A DNA stretch of 64,000 bases from Opisthorchis felineus (GCA_004794785.1 SJOL01007024.1:144928-208927), one strand, 5' to 3'; numbered from the stretch's first letter, positions 10,546 through 22,115 are shown. Notes: a model not told the origin generated them from the sequence alone. A program made the numbers and translations.

Positions 10546-12289
10546 TTTTACAACACCTGACCTTGAGATTCAAGCGGCGAGGAAACCAAAGGAACCGAAA
10601 ATTTTGGCTTCTACCTTCTTAACTCTCAGTACACAGTAGGTTTGTGAATGAAATTAGGCGAGTTGTCTGACACGCTGCGTACCGCCTGAGTGAAGATTCA
10701 CCTGTAAATCGAATGCTTTTGGATGCATGACCGAATCAAGGGTTGCTACGCCGATTTGCTGATCGGGTCCAATTTTGCAAAATTCCTGCCGGTTAGGCAG
10801 GCAAGGGCTCCGTTCCATACGGTTAACTGATTGCTCTCTGCGATGTAATTTCAAAGGCCGGAGGGTGTAAGCTCTAAGTGACTGTCATGCGTATGAACCC
10901 GGAAACGTCAATTTCACCTACACGGGACAAAGGCGGGGTGGAGACGGTCGAGTCCAAAAATTCATTCACTTCAATTACCAGCTAATTTTCCGGCATTTGA
11001 AATTTAATCAGGACCTACACAGAGCCCGGTGCTGCTGCACACACATGAATGGTAACGCAAGAACCAAGCGTTCCGCGCCTCAGTTCTGCCTTTTTGGGCT
11101 AGGTCAGCACTTTCAAGCTCACCGAAGAAGTAATAGACTTCTGTAAATGTTCCTTAACCAAATACTGCTGCTCACTTCCTTGTGTGCCAAAGGCTACCGT
11201 TAGGAACGCGGAGCAAACACCATATTTTTCAATTTTTTTGGGGGTCAAAACTTTAAGTGAGAGACTCCGTGTACGATGCTCCAAACAAGCTCCCGTCCGC
11301 TACCTAAACAATCCCAAATCATCAGCCGCATTTTTGGGTCATTTTACAGCGGCCTACACCAGCAACCGCCATTCAGTCAATGGTTCCCCTATAGTCAGCT
11401 GACCAGTGTTCCGTGTCTGCAAGGTCCATCTATTACTATCACCCATCTATTACTAATTTCGGAACATTTGATTTAAGCTACTGCATCAGCGTGCACACTG
11501 CATGTCAACTTGCACAACGTGCATGTCTCACTGAAGTGCCTTTTACCTTTGTCGGTGTATGTCGGTTCTCCGAAGTACACACATCAACGCTCCTGGGTGA
11601 AACATTTCAAACCGGTTATGAAAACATCAAATTTTTCCTTTTTTATCCTTCGGGTATCTGATGCCTCCAATGCACTGGCCAGTGTTGTTGTGGGCGTTGC
11701 TCACACCCTACGGTGGAGCTCGATTTATTAAACTGGGTCCCGTGAATACGGCTGTCATTGCACATTACAATTATCTGGTTCAGTTGAGATCAATGCATAG
11801 CAGTGCGATGGAGGTTACCTGTTTAACACGTTAACGCGTGCACCCAAAGAACACGGCTATTAAGCCGAGAAAGATAAGTTTTATCAAGATAGATCAAGAC
11901 TGTTTTCGTCAACGAAAAACCTGAATTTGCCGCACCGGGAAAGATACGAGGGCATAAGTGGAGCAACTGATCCTAGAAGAGGCACGATGGAAAGGTAGTT
12001 TCGGCAGTACCGCTCAGAGTACCGAAAATGAACGGAGTTTATTCAACTGTACTTGGAATATTTTCTAATTCTGGCGAGTGAGAACTTCCATCTCAATCAT
12101 TGATATAATTGTGGCATACAAACCGCAAGCAAGTTCATGATTGGGCTGGATAATTTGATCACCGTTCCTTCTAAAGAACGCAACTTGCTTGCCACTATAC
12201 CACTGATCAGGCCAGAATTCCCTCAAGGATTACAACCTCCAAAGCAGGGCGATCCCAATAATCAAATTTAGCAAACATCAGCGGTCAAC
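10546..12289. other. No recognised gene; unassigned DNA
   Basis: Frames are short and lack family motifs. A weak internal resemblance exists between AACTTTAAGTGAGAGAC near 11249 and the reverse complement of CACTTTCAAGCTCACC near 11107, but it is too poor to call an inverted repeat. The left edge is probably the 5' flank of the CR1-like element. Confidence 0.35.
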
Positions 12290-13090
12290 TGGTATCTAGC
12301 TGCAGTTGCTGGACGGCCGCCTGGTTGCAGGATGAATTGGAGAAGAATCTATGCTCCGTGTCGGCCAAAACCATCCAACGGAAAAAAATGAACGTAGAAT
12401 ATTGCTTAGGTCAACCTATCTTATTGCCTACAGAAAAGCCACACCAGCAGATTAAAAGTCGAGAAAAGCTTCCACAGATGCCCGGCAATCAAGGGTCCGG
12501 AGAACGATAAAGAAGACCGGAGGGCGCAATGCTCTGGAGGTGGAGAAAATTTTTGCTGCATGCAGCAGATGTGACCCTTCCTAATCGATCCGATCAGCCG
12601 GTCGAAAGAAGGCGGATGCCAACACAATGGTTCACTAGAAAGATAGAATGGCAATTCATTAGCAGAATCACATTCTTGAGCGATGAGTTGAACACTTTCA
12701 GAAGCATGTCAGCTAGTCTCCGGTAAAACAGTCACAGAATGTACCCAATGGAACATAATAAAACATCGATACCAGCCTACCATGGGCAGTAGCAGTTTGA
12801 GGTAAAATACCATTCTTCCAACGCCTCAAAGAAATCGACCCACATAGTCTGCACACTGCACGTTTCGGAGGGAGTAGTGAAGATCTGATAAAAAGTCTGT
12901 TGACCCACCAAATGATATTTGTTGCAAAAAGAGAAAGACGACTGGTTGCTAGAAGCGACCGATTCAAGGGAATCATTCTGGGGCTCTTTAATATGCAAGA
13001 TACATCAATTATCTCCCTGCTTTGAGACAGGTTTGGTTTGGTAATTTTGGTTTGGTAATTTGGTTTGGTAATTTTCCTAAAGAAAACTAC
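12290..13090 (+). pseudogene. Decayed RTE-like reverse transcriptase fragment
   Basis: The stretch at about 12570-12725 parallels, base for base with many changes, the RTE linker at 23890-24010. Both carry the segments read elsewhere as LIRSTGQKK and EDGMAIH. Near 12830-12990 the plus strand can be read in pieces (LKEIDPHSLHTARFGG and following) that resemble the RTE segment just before the RT fingers. Several frameshifts and stops are needed, so this is a fossil. The repeat cluster at 13.03-13.49 kb interrupts it, and a further RTE piece follows at 13834, so all three may be one broken element. Confidence 0.5.
13035..13075 (+). repeat. Three-unit minisatellite
   Basis: Three tandem copies of ggtttggtaattt(t), with lengths 14, 13 and 14, at 13035-13048, 13049-13061 and 13062-13075. 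Confidence 0.9.
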
Positions 13091-13093
13091 CCA

Positions 13094-13190
13094 CAAGGTT
13101 GCCGGAAACTCTTTGACCTTTCACGACAGGGCTTGCCTTACTTGGAGCTGACCAGATAGGCGCAGTCCCCGAGTTTCCGTCAACTTTATG
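13094..13190 (-). ncRNA. Hammerhead-ribozyme-like repeat copy, inverted
   Basis: Read on the minus strand this contains the left stem I arm (13190 to 13156), CTGGTCAG in place of CTGATGAG (13155-13148), a stem II region, CAAG in place of CGAAA, GTC at 13127-13125, and the right stem I arm (13124 to 13094). Two core positions are altered, so it should not cleave. It lies head-to-head with the plus-strand copy that begins about 30 bp downstream. Confidence 0.6.
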
Positions 13191-13222
13191 TGTATTTGTT
13201 GTATATCTTTGGTTCAAGTAGA

Positions 13223-13487
13223 ACATAAGGTTGAAGGAACCTTGGACTGCTCCTAATAAATGAGATCCGGGAAGGGCAAATCTGTCGTGGTCTGTCAAAG
13301 GGTTTTCGGCAACCTTGTGAGTAGTTTCCTTTATGAAAATATACTGCGATATCTCGAAATCGCACCAATTGAGACATGAGGAAGCCTTCGTGCAGCAAAT
13401 TCAGTTGAATAATATCATAAACGAGGGGTTCTACTGAGTCTCCCGTGAAAACAAAAGTGATATGCAAATGAGTGTATTTGTAGGTTT
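13223..13487 (+). repeat. Hammerhead-bearing ~290-bp repeat, plus copy
   Basis: This copy has the left arm from 13223, a damaged core around 13257-13286 (ATGAG kept, GGGCAAAT where GGGCGAAAC is expected, GTC at 13284-13286), and the right arm 13287-13316. After that come about 170 bp of unit body, which match the copy at 47954 onward (shared landmarks: AACCTTGTGAGTAG, TGCAGC, ATTCAGTTGAA, GAGTCTCCCGTGAAAAC). Confidence 0.65.
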
Positions 13488-13833
13488 CGCCTTCTTATTG
13501 ATCACAAGGTTTGTTTTATTTCTGAAGGTCATCAAAAGCTGTAACAGTTCCACGCAGCAAACTACCTCTTCTGAGCCTTTATCTCTTACGAGGGCATTGC
13601 ACGAAATGTCCCCTTAACGACTGCAGATATACGAAAGGCCGCGGCCTCAGTTCACAATGCCCAGTGATGTAAGAGAGGACAGCCCTTTCTCGCCTTCCCC
13701 CATCAACTTAGCTATTGGCGGCTGCCTGCAACTACCCAGCCAGACTCTGAAGCAAAGGGGGTGAAAATTCTCCCAAACCATTCACCTACAACTTTTGAAT
13801 ACACATATGTTTGCTCACATCAATACAGGTCCA

Positions 13834-13945
13834 CAAAGCTGCAGGTCCTTTTTGAACAACCTAGTTAATTCTGTCGCAACATTTGGCGTGAGGTTCATCC
13901 CTGCACACTGTAAGTCGCCGCTACATGTTTGCGCTCAGCTTGCAG
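13834..13945 (+). pseudogene. Short RTE reverse transcriptase fragment
   Basis: The plus-strand reading FLNNLVNSVATFGVRFIPAH matches the RTE segment that follows the YADD box, seen at 53.4 kb as NNLTNSVSRFGVRLTPAK. Only about 35 residues survive and the reading is lost on both sides. Confidence 0.6.
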
Positions 13946-14202
13946 GTCAGCCTAAGTATGTGGTTGATGCACTTCCTCGGCCAAGCAGCTGGTAATATTC
14001 CGGTGGGCTGGTTGAATACGAGATCACTTCGTAATTTTGGTGGCTAGGGAAGTACAAACCAACTCGAACCAGCAGTGGTGCCAGAGTGATTTCAGTTTTT
14101 ATCAGTAACAGTGTATACAAGCCAATGGTATCATCCATCTATTTCATAAATCAAAGACGCGTCATCTAATTGCGTATGACTCACGAAAACCTCCGGAGTT
14201 TC

Positions 14203-14790
14203 ACGGATTTACGGATTGATACACAGGATCGAGGCTTTCGCCCACATTTACCGGGTCGGTTTTGTTCTCGTCGTTTAGCGGTTGTCGTTCACCTGAAAGG
14301 CACAAGCGAAAAAAAGGTGAAGCACTGCTCTTTAAGTTCTCAATTCGGGGCAGTATGTTTGCCAGCACGAAGACTCGCATAGGAAAGTGTCTAATGGTGC
14401 TTTGAACTGGGTTCTAGAAGGGGCATGGACAACCGTCGGAGGAAGGTTATTCCACGCAGCTACTACACTAAATGAGAAAAAATTTTGCCTGATAAAACTG
14501 TTCGCTCTGAGCTTGAAAATCTTACCAGGTCCCCGCCGTGTGTTTGTTGGCTCAACGGTGAAAAACCTGTTGGCCAACCCTTGTTCAGACGGGGCATAAG
14601 TGGGCATTAGGTCCCCTCGGAGGCGGCGATACTCGAGGGGGAAGAGGTCAAGTGCCGCGAGACGCATTTTGTAGTCCACGGATTTAAGGCTGGCAACCAT
14701 TTTCGTAGCAGATCGCTAGGCACGCACACTGAGGTTTACGTCCTTCGTGCGCCCTGAGTAGACAACTTGGTTGGCCTATTTAAGAAGCGG
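14203..14790. repeat. Composite duplication, copy A
   Basis: This segment recurs at about 18965-19553 with only scattered differences. It joins a plus-strand retrotransposon 3' end (readable as TDLRIDTQDRGFRPHLPGRF and onward) to a minus-strand 3' end of a related element (14700 to 14332), tail to tail. Similarity is lost shortly after 14785, where copy B continues further into the RT. Confidence 0.85.
14332..14700 (-). pseudogene. Non-LTR RT C-terminal fragment, copy A
   Basis: A 122-codon open stretch with the C-terminal signature of CR1/L2-type reverse transcriptases: [13 protein letters not shown], then [18 protein letters not shown] and FKAPLDTFL. No catalytic part remains. The frame ends in ELRT followed by a stop close to the tail-to-tail junction. 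The copy at 19097-19465 differs by a single residue (S to C in the FFSF segment). Confidence 0.85.
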
Positions 14791-14947
14791 GGTGACGTAG
14801 GCCTTATTGGTGCATACGAACCACTGGTCGCACAAGAAATGATGTGTTTCAGTAGACGTGTCCGGGTTAGAAGTACTGTCGCCCTTCATGCAGCCGCCTC
14901 TCAAATCAAAATAGGACGACCGCTGCAGTTTGTTACTCTCGCAAACC

Positions 14948-16975
14948 ATAATAATAGTACTGTTTATTCCAAACTAGTGGGTGGCATACCTTCAGGCATG
15001 ATCACAATGTTACAGCCAGAATAAGAGCATGACTGGTGGGGTTTGTGGGTACTGGAAAGTTCGTGGAAAATGGACGGTGACATAGACAGTTGGCATTACC
15101 CGAAGTAGACTTGTTCACGCCTGAGGCGGCATAGGTAGGGAGCCGTAATGGGGAACCTATCAGATGAGGCAGGATACTATCGTTAAGATTTGAAAGTGGC
15201 GGGCAAAAACAATACGAGGCAGGCATAGCAAGAGGCTTCCTGTCTGGTACGTGATAAAACTAATAAGAGAAAAACTTCAATCTGCAGAAAAAGTGGAACC
15301 AGAATAACGGATCAGGAGAGGCGGCAGAACTGGCACGATCTGACCGGCCAATTTGAACTGAAGCCTAAAACCCTTACCGAGGCATCGTAGCCTCGGGCTG
15401 TTGGGCGTATGGCCAGAGTCACGAAAAGCGTAGGTGGGGTAATATGCTGTACGGGTAAATGGTAATAGGAAACTCAGAATCACAGTGTGCAGCGAAACTG
15501 GAGAGACTCACTAGTGTTGCTGCTGGAGCGGGATCGGGTGTAAAAGTTCCTTGGGAGAAGGAGTTCACGCAAACGCACAAGAAGGAACGCGAACTGCACG
15601 GAGAATGACCGAATTGGTGAGGAGCACAAAGTAAAAGACGTTGAGATGTTTAAATCTAATGGAAGGTCCAGCAGATCGGAATGAACGCCTCCCGGAGGCA
15701 GCTTGGACCAGATGAAGACTTTGATTGTGGTTACAGGTAAGGGAACGAGTAGGCGAGAGGGCGCAGTCAAAGTAGGAGGTGAACAGTTGTGGGTATGCTA
15801 TCAAATTGGGTATGACAGTGCCGTGCCGTTACTGCACTGTGATACGTCAGTTTCTGGATAGCCCCGTGATGGACGTCGTGATTGAGGTAGTTGGGCTGGG
15901 ATGCGCAGTTTTGTGAGCATCGGAATGTTGTGGGTTTTCCAGGGGATTCCGCAGGGAGACCAAAACCAATGTAGTATCGCAGATATTATTTGTTTTTTTT
16001 TCGGTCGGGGATCTCTTCAGATGTAATGCACAGATCGGTGTTGTACAGTGATGTCATGCTGTCGATGATGATGATGAATGCACAGATCGAGTGGAGTGGA
16101 TAATGGACAAACAGGGCGTCCATAGCACGTATCACCGCAGGTCAAAGCTTAGGAAGAAGATGAGGTGGGATGAGATCACTAAGGCCTAGATAGTTATTGG
16201 AGCCATCAGACAGGATATAGTCCTTTAAGAAAAAAACGGAACGTTTGCTACAGATAGGGTGCTGATGACAAGCGGTCAAATGAGAGGGGATAAGGATGGA
16301 TCTGCGCTAAGTTGTCTAGTCATCAAAGCCAAGCTGAGATTTCTAATTTATGCTATTATACTACCTGAGACATAGGACAGTACGATGTGAGTAGGTAGAG
16401 ACGAGACATGGTAAGGGAAACGAAACACTTTAGGACTGGATTTTGGAACTTCTTACTAGGTGGACTAGATTTCCTGGAGGTTAATAGTGAGTTGGACAAC
16501 ACTGGAACAATCTAGGATGGAATGTGAACTTAAGGGAAATGGTCACTAGTCCCCGAAGCACTCCTATCAGTTTCAGTCTATAAGTGGTGCATGGCGAAAA
16601 AGACTTTCGGCGCTAGCCTCGCAAGCTGGTGGTGGAGGGTTTGGAGTCTCTGTATATTTATATTGTATGTCCACTCCTTAGAGCAGCTGGTAGGTGTTTT
16701 TCGTTGTGTTTGGTTGACTATGTGGGTTTCGGTACGGTGTAGCCTCGGTTATGACGAAGGCAACTTCAGCTATGCGCGTCGATGTAGGCCATTTGCATCG
16801 CACAGATTCTTCAGGCTATCCCAGGCACATTTGATTTTATTATTTTGACAGACAGAAGACCAGTTTTTTCTCATCTGTAGTTTATGGCGTTGCCAGATAA
16901 ATAACTCAACCGAGGCGAGTCCAACACCAGCAGCATCAAACAGAAGACAGTAGTGCTCTTTTGTTAGTTTCCTGT
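14948..16975 (-). repeat. Retroelement 3' module, copy 2 of a direct duplication
   Basis: Same orientation as 2551-4530, offset 12395 bp at its left part. Near-identity runs to about 16370, then falls to roughly 80 percent until about 16970, where it fades. The minus-strand end has the same AATAAA and ATT tail. It is best read as a 5'-truncated second insertion of the same element family. It contains a 52-bp addition (39-bp insert plus a duplicated 13-mer) missing from copy 1. Confidence 0.85.
16025..16089 (+). mobile_element. 39-bp micro-insertion with 13-bp target-site duplication
   Basis: The 13-mer aatgcacagatcg occurs once in copy 1 (about 3629) but twice here, at 16025-16037 and 16077-16089, flanking a 39-bp insert (16038-16076). 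The insert ends in gatgatgatgatg, which looks like the short-repeat 3' tail of a non-LTR element. Presence/absence between two otherwise identical copies shows directly that this is an insertion. It is likely the extreme 3' end of a retroelement inserted after severe 5' truncation. Confidence 0.8.
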
Positions 16976-18899
16976 ACTCAACGCTGTGGCGGGGTGTGCC
17001 AAGGGAGAGATCAATTTGGGCCGCCCGGATCCCCGCTCAGGCAACATGAGCTGGTTGCGCCTTTTGTAGTCAACCAACACCCAGCGCGAAGTATAAACAC
17101 AAAATTATAAAGTGCCATGTCAACAATCCCGAACGTATAGCCTCCAAACATCTACCAAATATATAACGCAGGCACTCTGACCTACTAGCCGCCAATTAGC
17201 CGGGCTTCAGTCACCCCTCCGTGGTACAACTTGTCAGTGCCTGCCACGAGCTTTCATGGTGATCCGCCTCCGCTTTTACCCCATTGTCCTAAAAAGCGGA
17301 GAACTACCCGGATTGCCTCTGTGGGTAAGTAAACTGCAAACGGCCGGCCTGGGCTTGATAATGCCGGGCGCCAGGTGTCAAGAGCTTTGAACCCAAATTG
17401 CCGAAGTCGTGGTGTTATCAAAACCAAGTCATGTATAACGGCATCACGAGGCGAACTTCTCAAAAGAAAACAGTCATTAAAAAATTATCTTCTGTTGTGT
17501 AGGTTCCAAGCTGTCCAAGCTGTCCCTTTTAACCACAGAAATCTCCGAAAGCGCTTTCGACCACACATATCAAGACGCAGCTGAAGCGCCTGCCAACATC
17601 TATTGAGCTGTCCTCTAAACCCAAATTGCGAGGCCCAAGTGCCAGTTATTCCAGAGTGGCTTATGTTTCCGACGAAGGCATTGTAGGCAGGTGGCTTGTG
17701 TGACCATGCCAGCTCCCTCAGCCCGGATGCAATATCATCGTGCTTGGCATAAGCAGCCGTTGAACTCGTCCCCGTTCCCCCATATCTCTGGGGTGTTTCT
17801 GACAGTGTGAAGAAGAGTTACCGTCTAAACGATGTACATGGGAAATCTCCACCCTTCAGCCGTTTCTTTGTCAGCCTCACCAGTCGTGATTTTGCAGAAA
17901 GGTGGCGGATCCATACTCCTTAAACTCCCTTGCGTGTGATGGACCCTCTAATATAGTTATACTGCACAGCGAAGGACGATGACTCCATTCACTGTTTTCG
18001 CGTCCTCCCAAAGCTTCTACACGTTGCTCTTCCGTCTATGGGAAGAATCAGTGATAAATGGCACCCTGTGGCCTTCGGCTGCATTATAAGCCATTCAGTT
18101 CAAGTAAGTGTTTGAAGTATGCCATCACCGCACCTTGATCTTGCAAGCAGTGTCCATCATGGGCCATTTTTTGGGGGCCAACAGTTGAACTCTATCGATC
18201 TGCTTCCTACCCAAGAGGCTGTGTACCGGTGAGCTGAAAATATGCTGTGGGTATCGGTCGATTCTCAGGGCGGCCATTCAAGGTTGCACTCGAAAGGCAG
18301 CTCCCAACTTTTTCTCCAGCAAACCCAAAAAGCCCCAGAGGTGTCCTCTGTGAGCTCATTCCCATCACTTGAACTGCTGGCTCGCAAACGTGCTTGCACA
18401 ATTGTTCCAACCGTCAGTCATGGCAAGGGCCTAAGTGTTTGGGTAACCTCCGGCCTTCCTCTTTCAACGATTGTAATGTATGCTTCTAAGACGGATCTGC
18501 GAATGGCCAACCCATATAGATCCACCTCGCTAAAGTAAGTATGCGCAGTTTTACTCCTCTCGGTTCGTGGGTTTGAGCCCCCTACAAGAAGAGTGCAGTG
18601 TTTTATGAATAAAACGGCCGAAACTCGATGAAAATATTTGTAACCTTCCAACGCAAACTTCAACCTGTCTCCTAAAATACCGGGACAATTAAGGTCGTTG
18701 CCTTCAAGCTTTCAACCTATCCCGATGTATTACTAGCCGTGGCTGCTTCAACATTTCAAAACAAACCGAATTTACGCAGCGCGGTCTGAATCTTCTTCCA
18801 CACAGACACCGTGCCCGGACATGCAGGAAATTGTCCTCTGACGTGGTTGCCCATATTCTCATCACACGTCCACGTTAGGTTGTTCATTTTGGGTAGTTG
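16976..18899. other. No recognised gene; unassigned repeats possible
   Basis: Short frames only. Around 18530-18600 the plus strand contains a box-B-like GGTTTGAGCCCC and nearby sequence that could be a different tRNA-related repeat, but I cannot place a box A. The rest shows no motif I can name. Confidence 0.35.
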
Positions 18900-19090
18900 A
18901 TGCGAAGAATAACCTTCTTCCGATGGTTGTCCACGCTCCATCTGGTACACAGTTCAAAGCACTATTCACGGATTCACGGATTGATACACAGGATCGAGGC
19001 TTTCGCCCACATTTACCGGGTCGGTTTTGTTCTCGTCGTTTAGCGGTTGTCGTTCACCTGAAAGGCACAAGCGAAAAAAAGGTGAAGCAC
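18900..19090 (+). pseudogene. RT C-terminal tail fragment, plus strand
   Basis: The plus-strand reading NNLLPMVVHAPSGTQFKALF is the same C-terminal RT motif as on the minus strand at 19.2 kb ([13 protein letters not shown]). It then diverges into DSRIDTQDRGFRPHLPGRF. This is a second, related subfamily whose 3' end points toward the minus-strand fragment. Confidence 0.7.
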
Positions 19091-19565
19091 TGCTCTTTAA
19101 GTTCTCAATTCGGGGCAGTATGTTTGCCAGCACGAAGACTCGCATAGGAAAGTGTCTAATGGTGCTTTGAACTGGGTTCTAGAAGGAGCATGGACAACCG
19201 TCGGAGGAAGGTTATTCCACGCAGCTACTACACAAAATGAGAAAAAATTTTGCCTGATAAAACTGTTCGCTCTGAGCTTGAAAATCTTACCAGGTCCCCG
19301 CCGTGTGTTTGTTGGCTCAACGGTGAAAAACCTGTTGGCCAACCCTTGTTCAGACGGGGCATAAGTGGGCATTAGGTCCCCTCGGAGGCGGCGATACTCG
19401 AGGGGGAAGAGGTCAAGTGCCGCGAGACGCATTTTGTAGTCCACGGATTTAAGGCTGGCAACCATTTTCGTAGCAGATCGCTAGGCACGCACACTGAGGT
19501 TTACGTCCTTCGTGCGCCCTGAGTAGACAACTTGGTTGGCGTATTCAAGAAGCGGTCTGACGCGG
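18965..19565. repeat. Composite duplication, copy B
   Basis: Counterpart of 14203-14790, offset about 4765 bp, with the same tail-to-tail junction inside it. Here both flanking retroelement fragments extend further than in copy A, so B is closer to the ancestral arrangement. Confidence 0.85.
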
Positions 19566-19800
19566 GCCCCATAGAGTACTTGGGAGTCCATGCGAGTAAT
19601 ACGAGAGAAGGTGCTCCTAATCCTCCGTAGAACGACGAATGCCTTTGGGCCGATTTCTCGTGCTGCTGTGAGAAGTACATGTTTGAAAAGAGCCAGATAC
19701 CCAAATCCTTTTTGTTATCTATCTTCGTGATGTCTTCTGGTCCATTCTCACCTTGCACGACGTAAGCGTTTTCTGAGTCTCCTCCAAATGACATATGGAC
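19097..19800 (-). pseudogene. Non-LTR RT C-terminal fragment, copy B
   Basis: On the minus strand from about 19800 this reads as RT thumb and C-terminus: [14 protein letters not shown], then [12 protein letters not shown], a frameshift near 19500, then [19 protein letters not shown] and the [17 protein letters not shown] tail. FADD and everything upstream is absent. It needs at least one frame change, so it is a fossil. Confidence 0.8.
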
Positions 19801-19805
19801 GCACT

Positions 19806-20102
19806 TTTCGTCATTCAGAGGAAGGTGCCTTTTTTGCGATCCCTCGCGCTGGCAAGCTTACTGCCCCGCTTATGCCTTTCGAATAATCGGCAGCCGCTGA
19901 ACGTCAAGGAGTAAAACCGACCCGGGAAAATTGGGCGAAGGCTTTGATCCCGTTTGTCAATCCGCGAATCCTTGAAAGCCCCTTCTGATGGCAGTTTTAA
20001 ACGTCCCAACAAGCACTCCCAACATTCCAAATGGACCCAGGCCAGACTGACTCGACCTCCCTCAATAGATGTGCCCACCACACAAACGAACGCGTACTTC
20101 AT
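19806..20102 (-). pseudogene. Retroelement C-terminal tail fragment
   Basis: The minus-strand reading FKDSRIDKRDQSLRPIFPGR is the same tail as the plus-strand fragment at 18.97 kb (TDSRIDTQDRGFRPHLPGR), diverged. It directly abuts the beginning of the RT fragment that starts near 19800, so the C-terminus of one element lies upstream of the middle of another. Confidence 0.6.
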
Positions 20103-21939
20103 CAGCTCCTTTAAACTATGATGTTATACTATTTACCATTGCTATAACCGTTAGCTTTGCACCAACATCCACCACCAACCAGATGTCCATCATTAGAATC
20201 CGCCCACATACACTTCCTCTTCTTACAGTCCTTCATTAAATATTAAATGCTTTTTATAGCTAGCTTCATAAGCACCATGTGATTACTTGGCATGAAGCTA
20301 AATAAAATCGAACACACCGTATAGGTGGCCTTCCTTTATGCGTATGTTTTTAGGCGTACATTCCGTTTGCAATCAATTCATTCAACTCAGTGCCACATTC
20401 GGCGAGACCCATATCTTCTCTCTTGTTCAGGTACCCGTGTTTAACGCAACACTTGGCGGCATAGTTCTACGAGAAATCAGCCTTATACACATATCTGTAT
20501 CTCTTCCAATGTTGCACTTATTGTGGGAAGACGCCAAAACAATATGTGCTTACTCCTGGTTCCATGATCCCAAGTACACAATCCCCGATAAGCTGTAGGG
20601 CACATTTTGATGCAGGTGCAGCCAAACAAACATAACCTTTTTGTGGTGGGGTGGTCATCACTGTATCGTTCCGCTCAGTGGTGTAGTGGTCTGGCCACCC
20701 TAAAAGCTACGTTACCAGGAGTGCGTGGCAAATAAATTAAAATAACAACGCTAGGTTGAGAATACAATAATAAGGAGGGTCTAATGGAACAGACTCACTA
20801 AGAATTGTTCTTTTTAAAAAAGATCGTCGTTGGCCTAGGTCAGCGAATAAATAATCATCAAACTATGGTAGTCCAGGGATCTTCTTTTGAACAATTCTCA
20901 CATATAATAAAATCCGAAGATGGTGTGAAATGTTTTGAAGCCAGAGGCAGCACATGAAACTGGCGAATGACCGCTGCAAGACCAGCAAAATCAGAAGAGA
21001 AAGTCGAAGCACGTGACCACCTTTGTCTTTTTGTGTACCAATGCGCCTTTTTGTAGTTCGTGCGTAAACAAAAACGTCTATGCAACTGACGAAATACGGA
21101 ACGTTATAATAAAAGCATAAGAAAAGTACAAAACCCCACAGTGGCTTATATTTGTTCTGGAATCACAAGAGGCCCTTGAACCCATGAAGGTCAAGGTCAC
21201 AGAAAAGCGAGCCGTGATTTTGATTTCAAGGCCAGTAGAGGATGGAAGTGACGACGTTCTTAGCCGGTCATCGGGGTTCGACTTTCCCGGTTGCCTATCC
21301 GCAATCTTCCGATAGGTGTTGCAGCGTAAATAGATCAACTTCCCCTCATCCCTCTGTGAGCTCCTCTGGGTGGGTAATATTATTTGGTGAATTTTCTCAA
21401 ATTTTCCGTGATTTTCCACTAGAATCTCATTTTCTTGGACACCAACCCATCAAACGCAATCATAATACAACTTTCTGCGCTATTAAGATGTTTGTTTGTT
21501 TTCAGGGACTGAAAAAAAACGAAGCAAATCAAGATCAAGGCTCACGCTCACATGTTAGTCCTCATCAGGTGACTTAGAGTCTGACTGACTGATCATCCTC
21601 GCTGGTATCTTGGCTTCCAACGAGAATGAGTTGCAGATGCGGCTAACATACAATAGTTGTTCGAACGTTAGTCGAGGCGACTGTTGTTTTTTTAGGTCAT
21701 CAGCTAGCGAGGGGTTGGTTGGAGTTAGTCATAATCTGGGATTTGAGCATGACATTGCCTTGGAAACCACCTGCAGGTCACCGGTGCTCCAGTCAATGTG
21801 CCGATGGCGTTTCACTGCATGATCCAGGGTTCTCTCGCCAGGGGCTCCATGGCGTACTTGTGTTGGGTTTCATGCAGACACAACAATGGTTCGGTAGTAG
21901 TCACTTCCAAAAAGCCTAATGCACGATATAGGAGCTCGG
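20103..21939. other. No recognised gene
   Basis: The longest frames (20338-20598 plus, 21242-21577 plus, 21078-21419 minus) have no recognisable motif. I see no splice-bounded exon. There is a GTTCGACTTTCCCGG segment near 21277 that is faintly box-B-like, but it has no partner. Confidence 0.35.
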
Positions 21940-22115
21940 GTACCTTAAAACATCCCGGGCCACATTGAGGCCTTTTTCATTGTTAGCTACCACGAGGACC
22001 GGGTTACTTCCTGGTTGCCGGAGCCTAGGCAGGTGTAGTAAAAATTCGAGGTTTGCGTTCGAACGATGAACCTGCCGGCAGTATGTTGGCGCCTTAACCG
22101 CTAGGGTATCTCGAA
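21940..22115 (-). mobile_element. tRNA-derived SINE, degraded minus copy
   Basis: The reverse complement starts CGAGATACCCTAGCGGTTAA, comparable to the box A segment GAGATAGCTCAGTGGTTA of better copies. Next comes GTTCGAAC at the box B position and then CTAGGCTCCGGCAACC, matching CTAGGCTTGGGCAACC. The 3' part is poorly preserved. Confidence 0.5.

Noticed and set aside
18530..18610. Possible second SINE type with GGTTTGAGCCCC
   Set aside because: A single box-B-like match; the similar GTGGGTTTGAG at 34510 is too short to prove a family.
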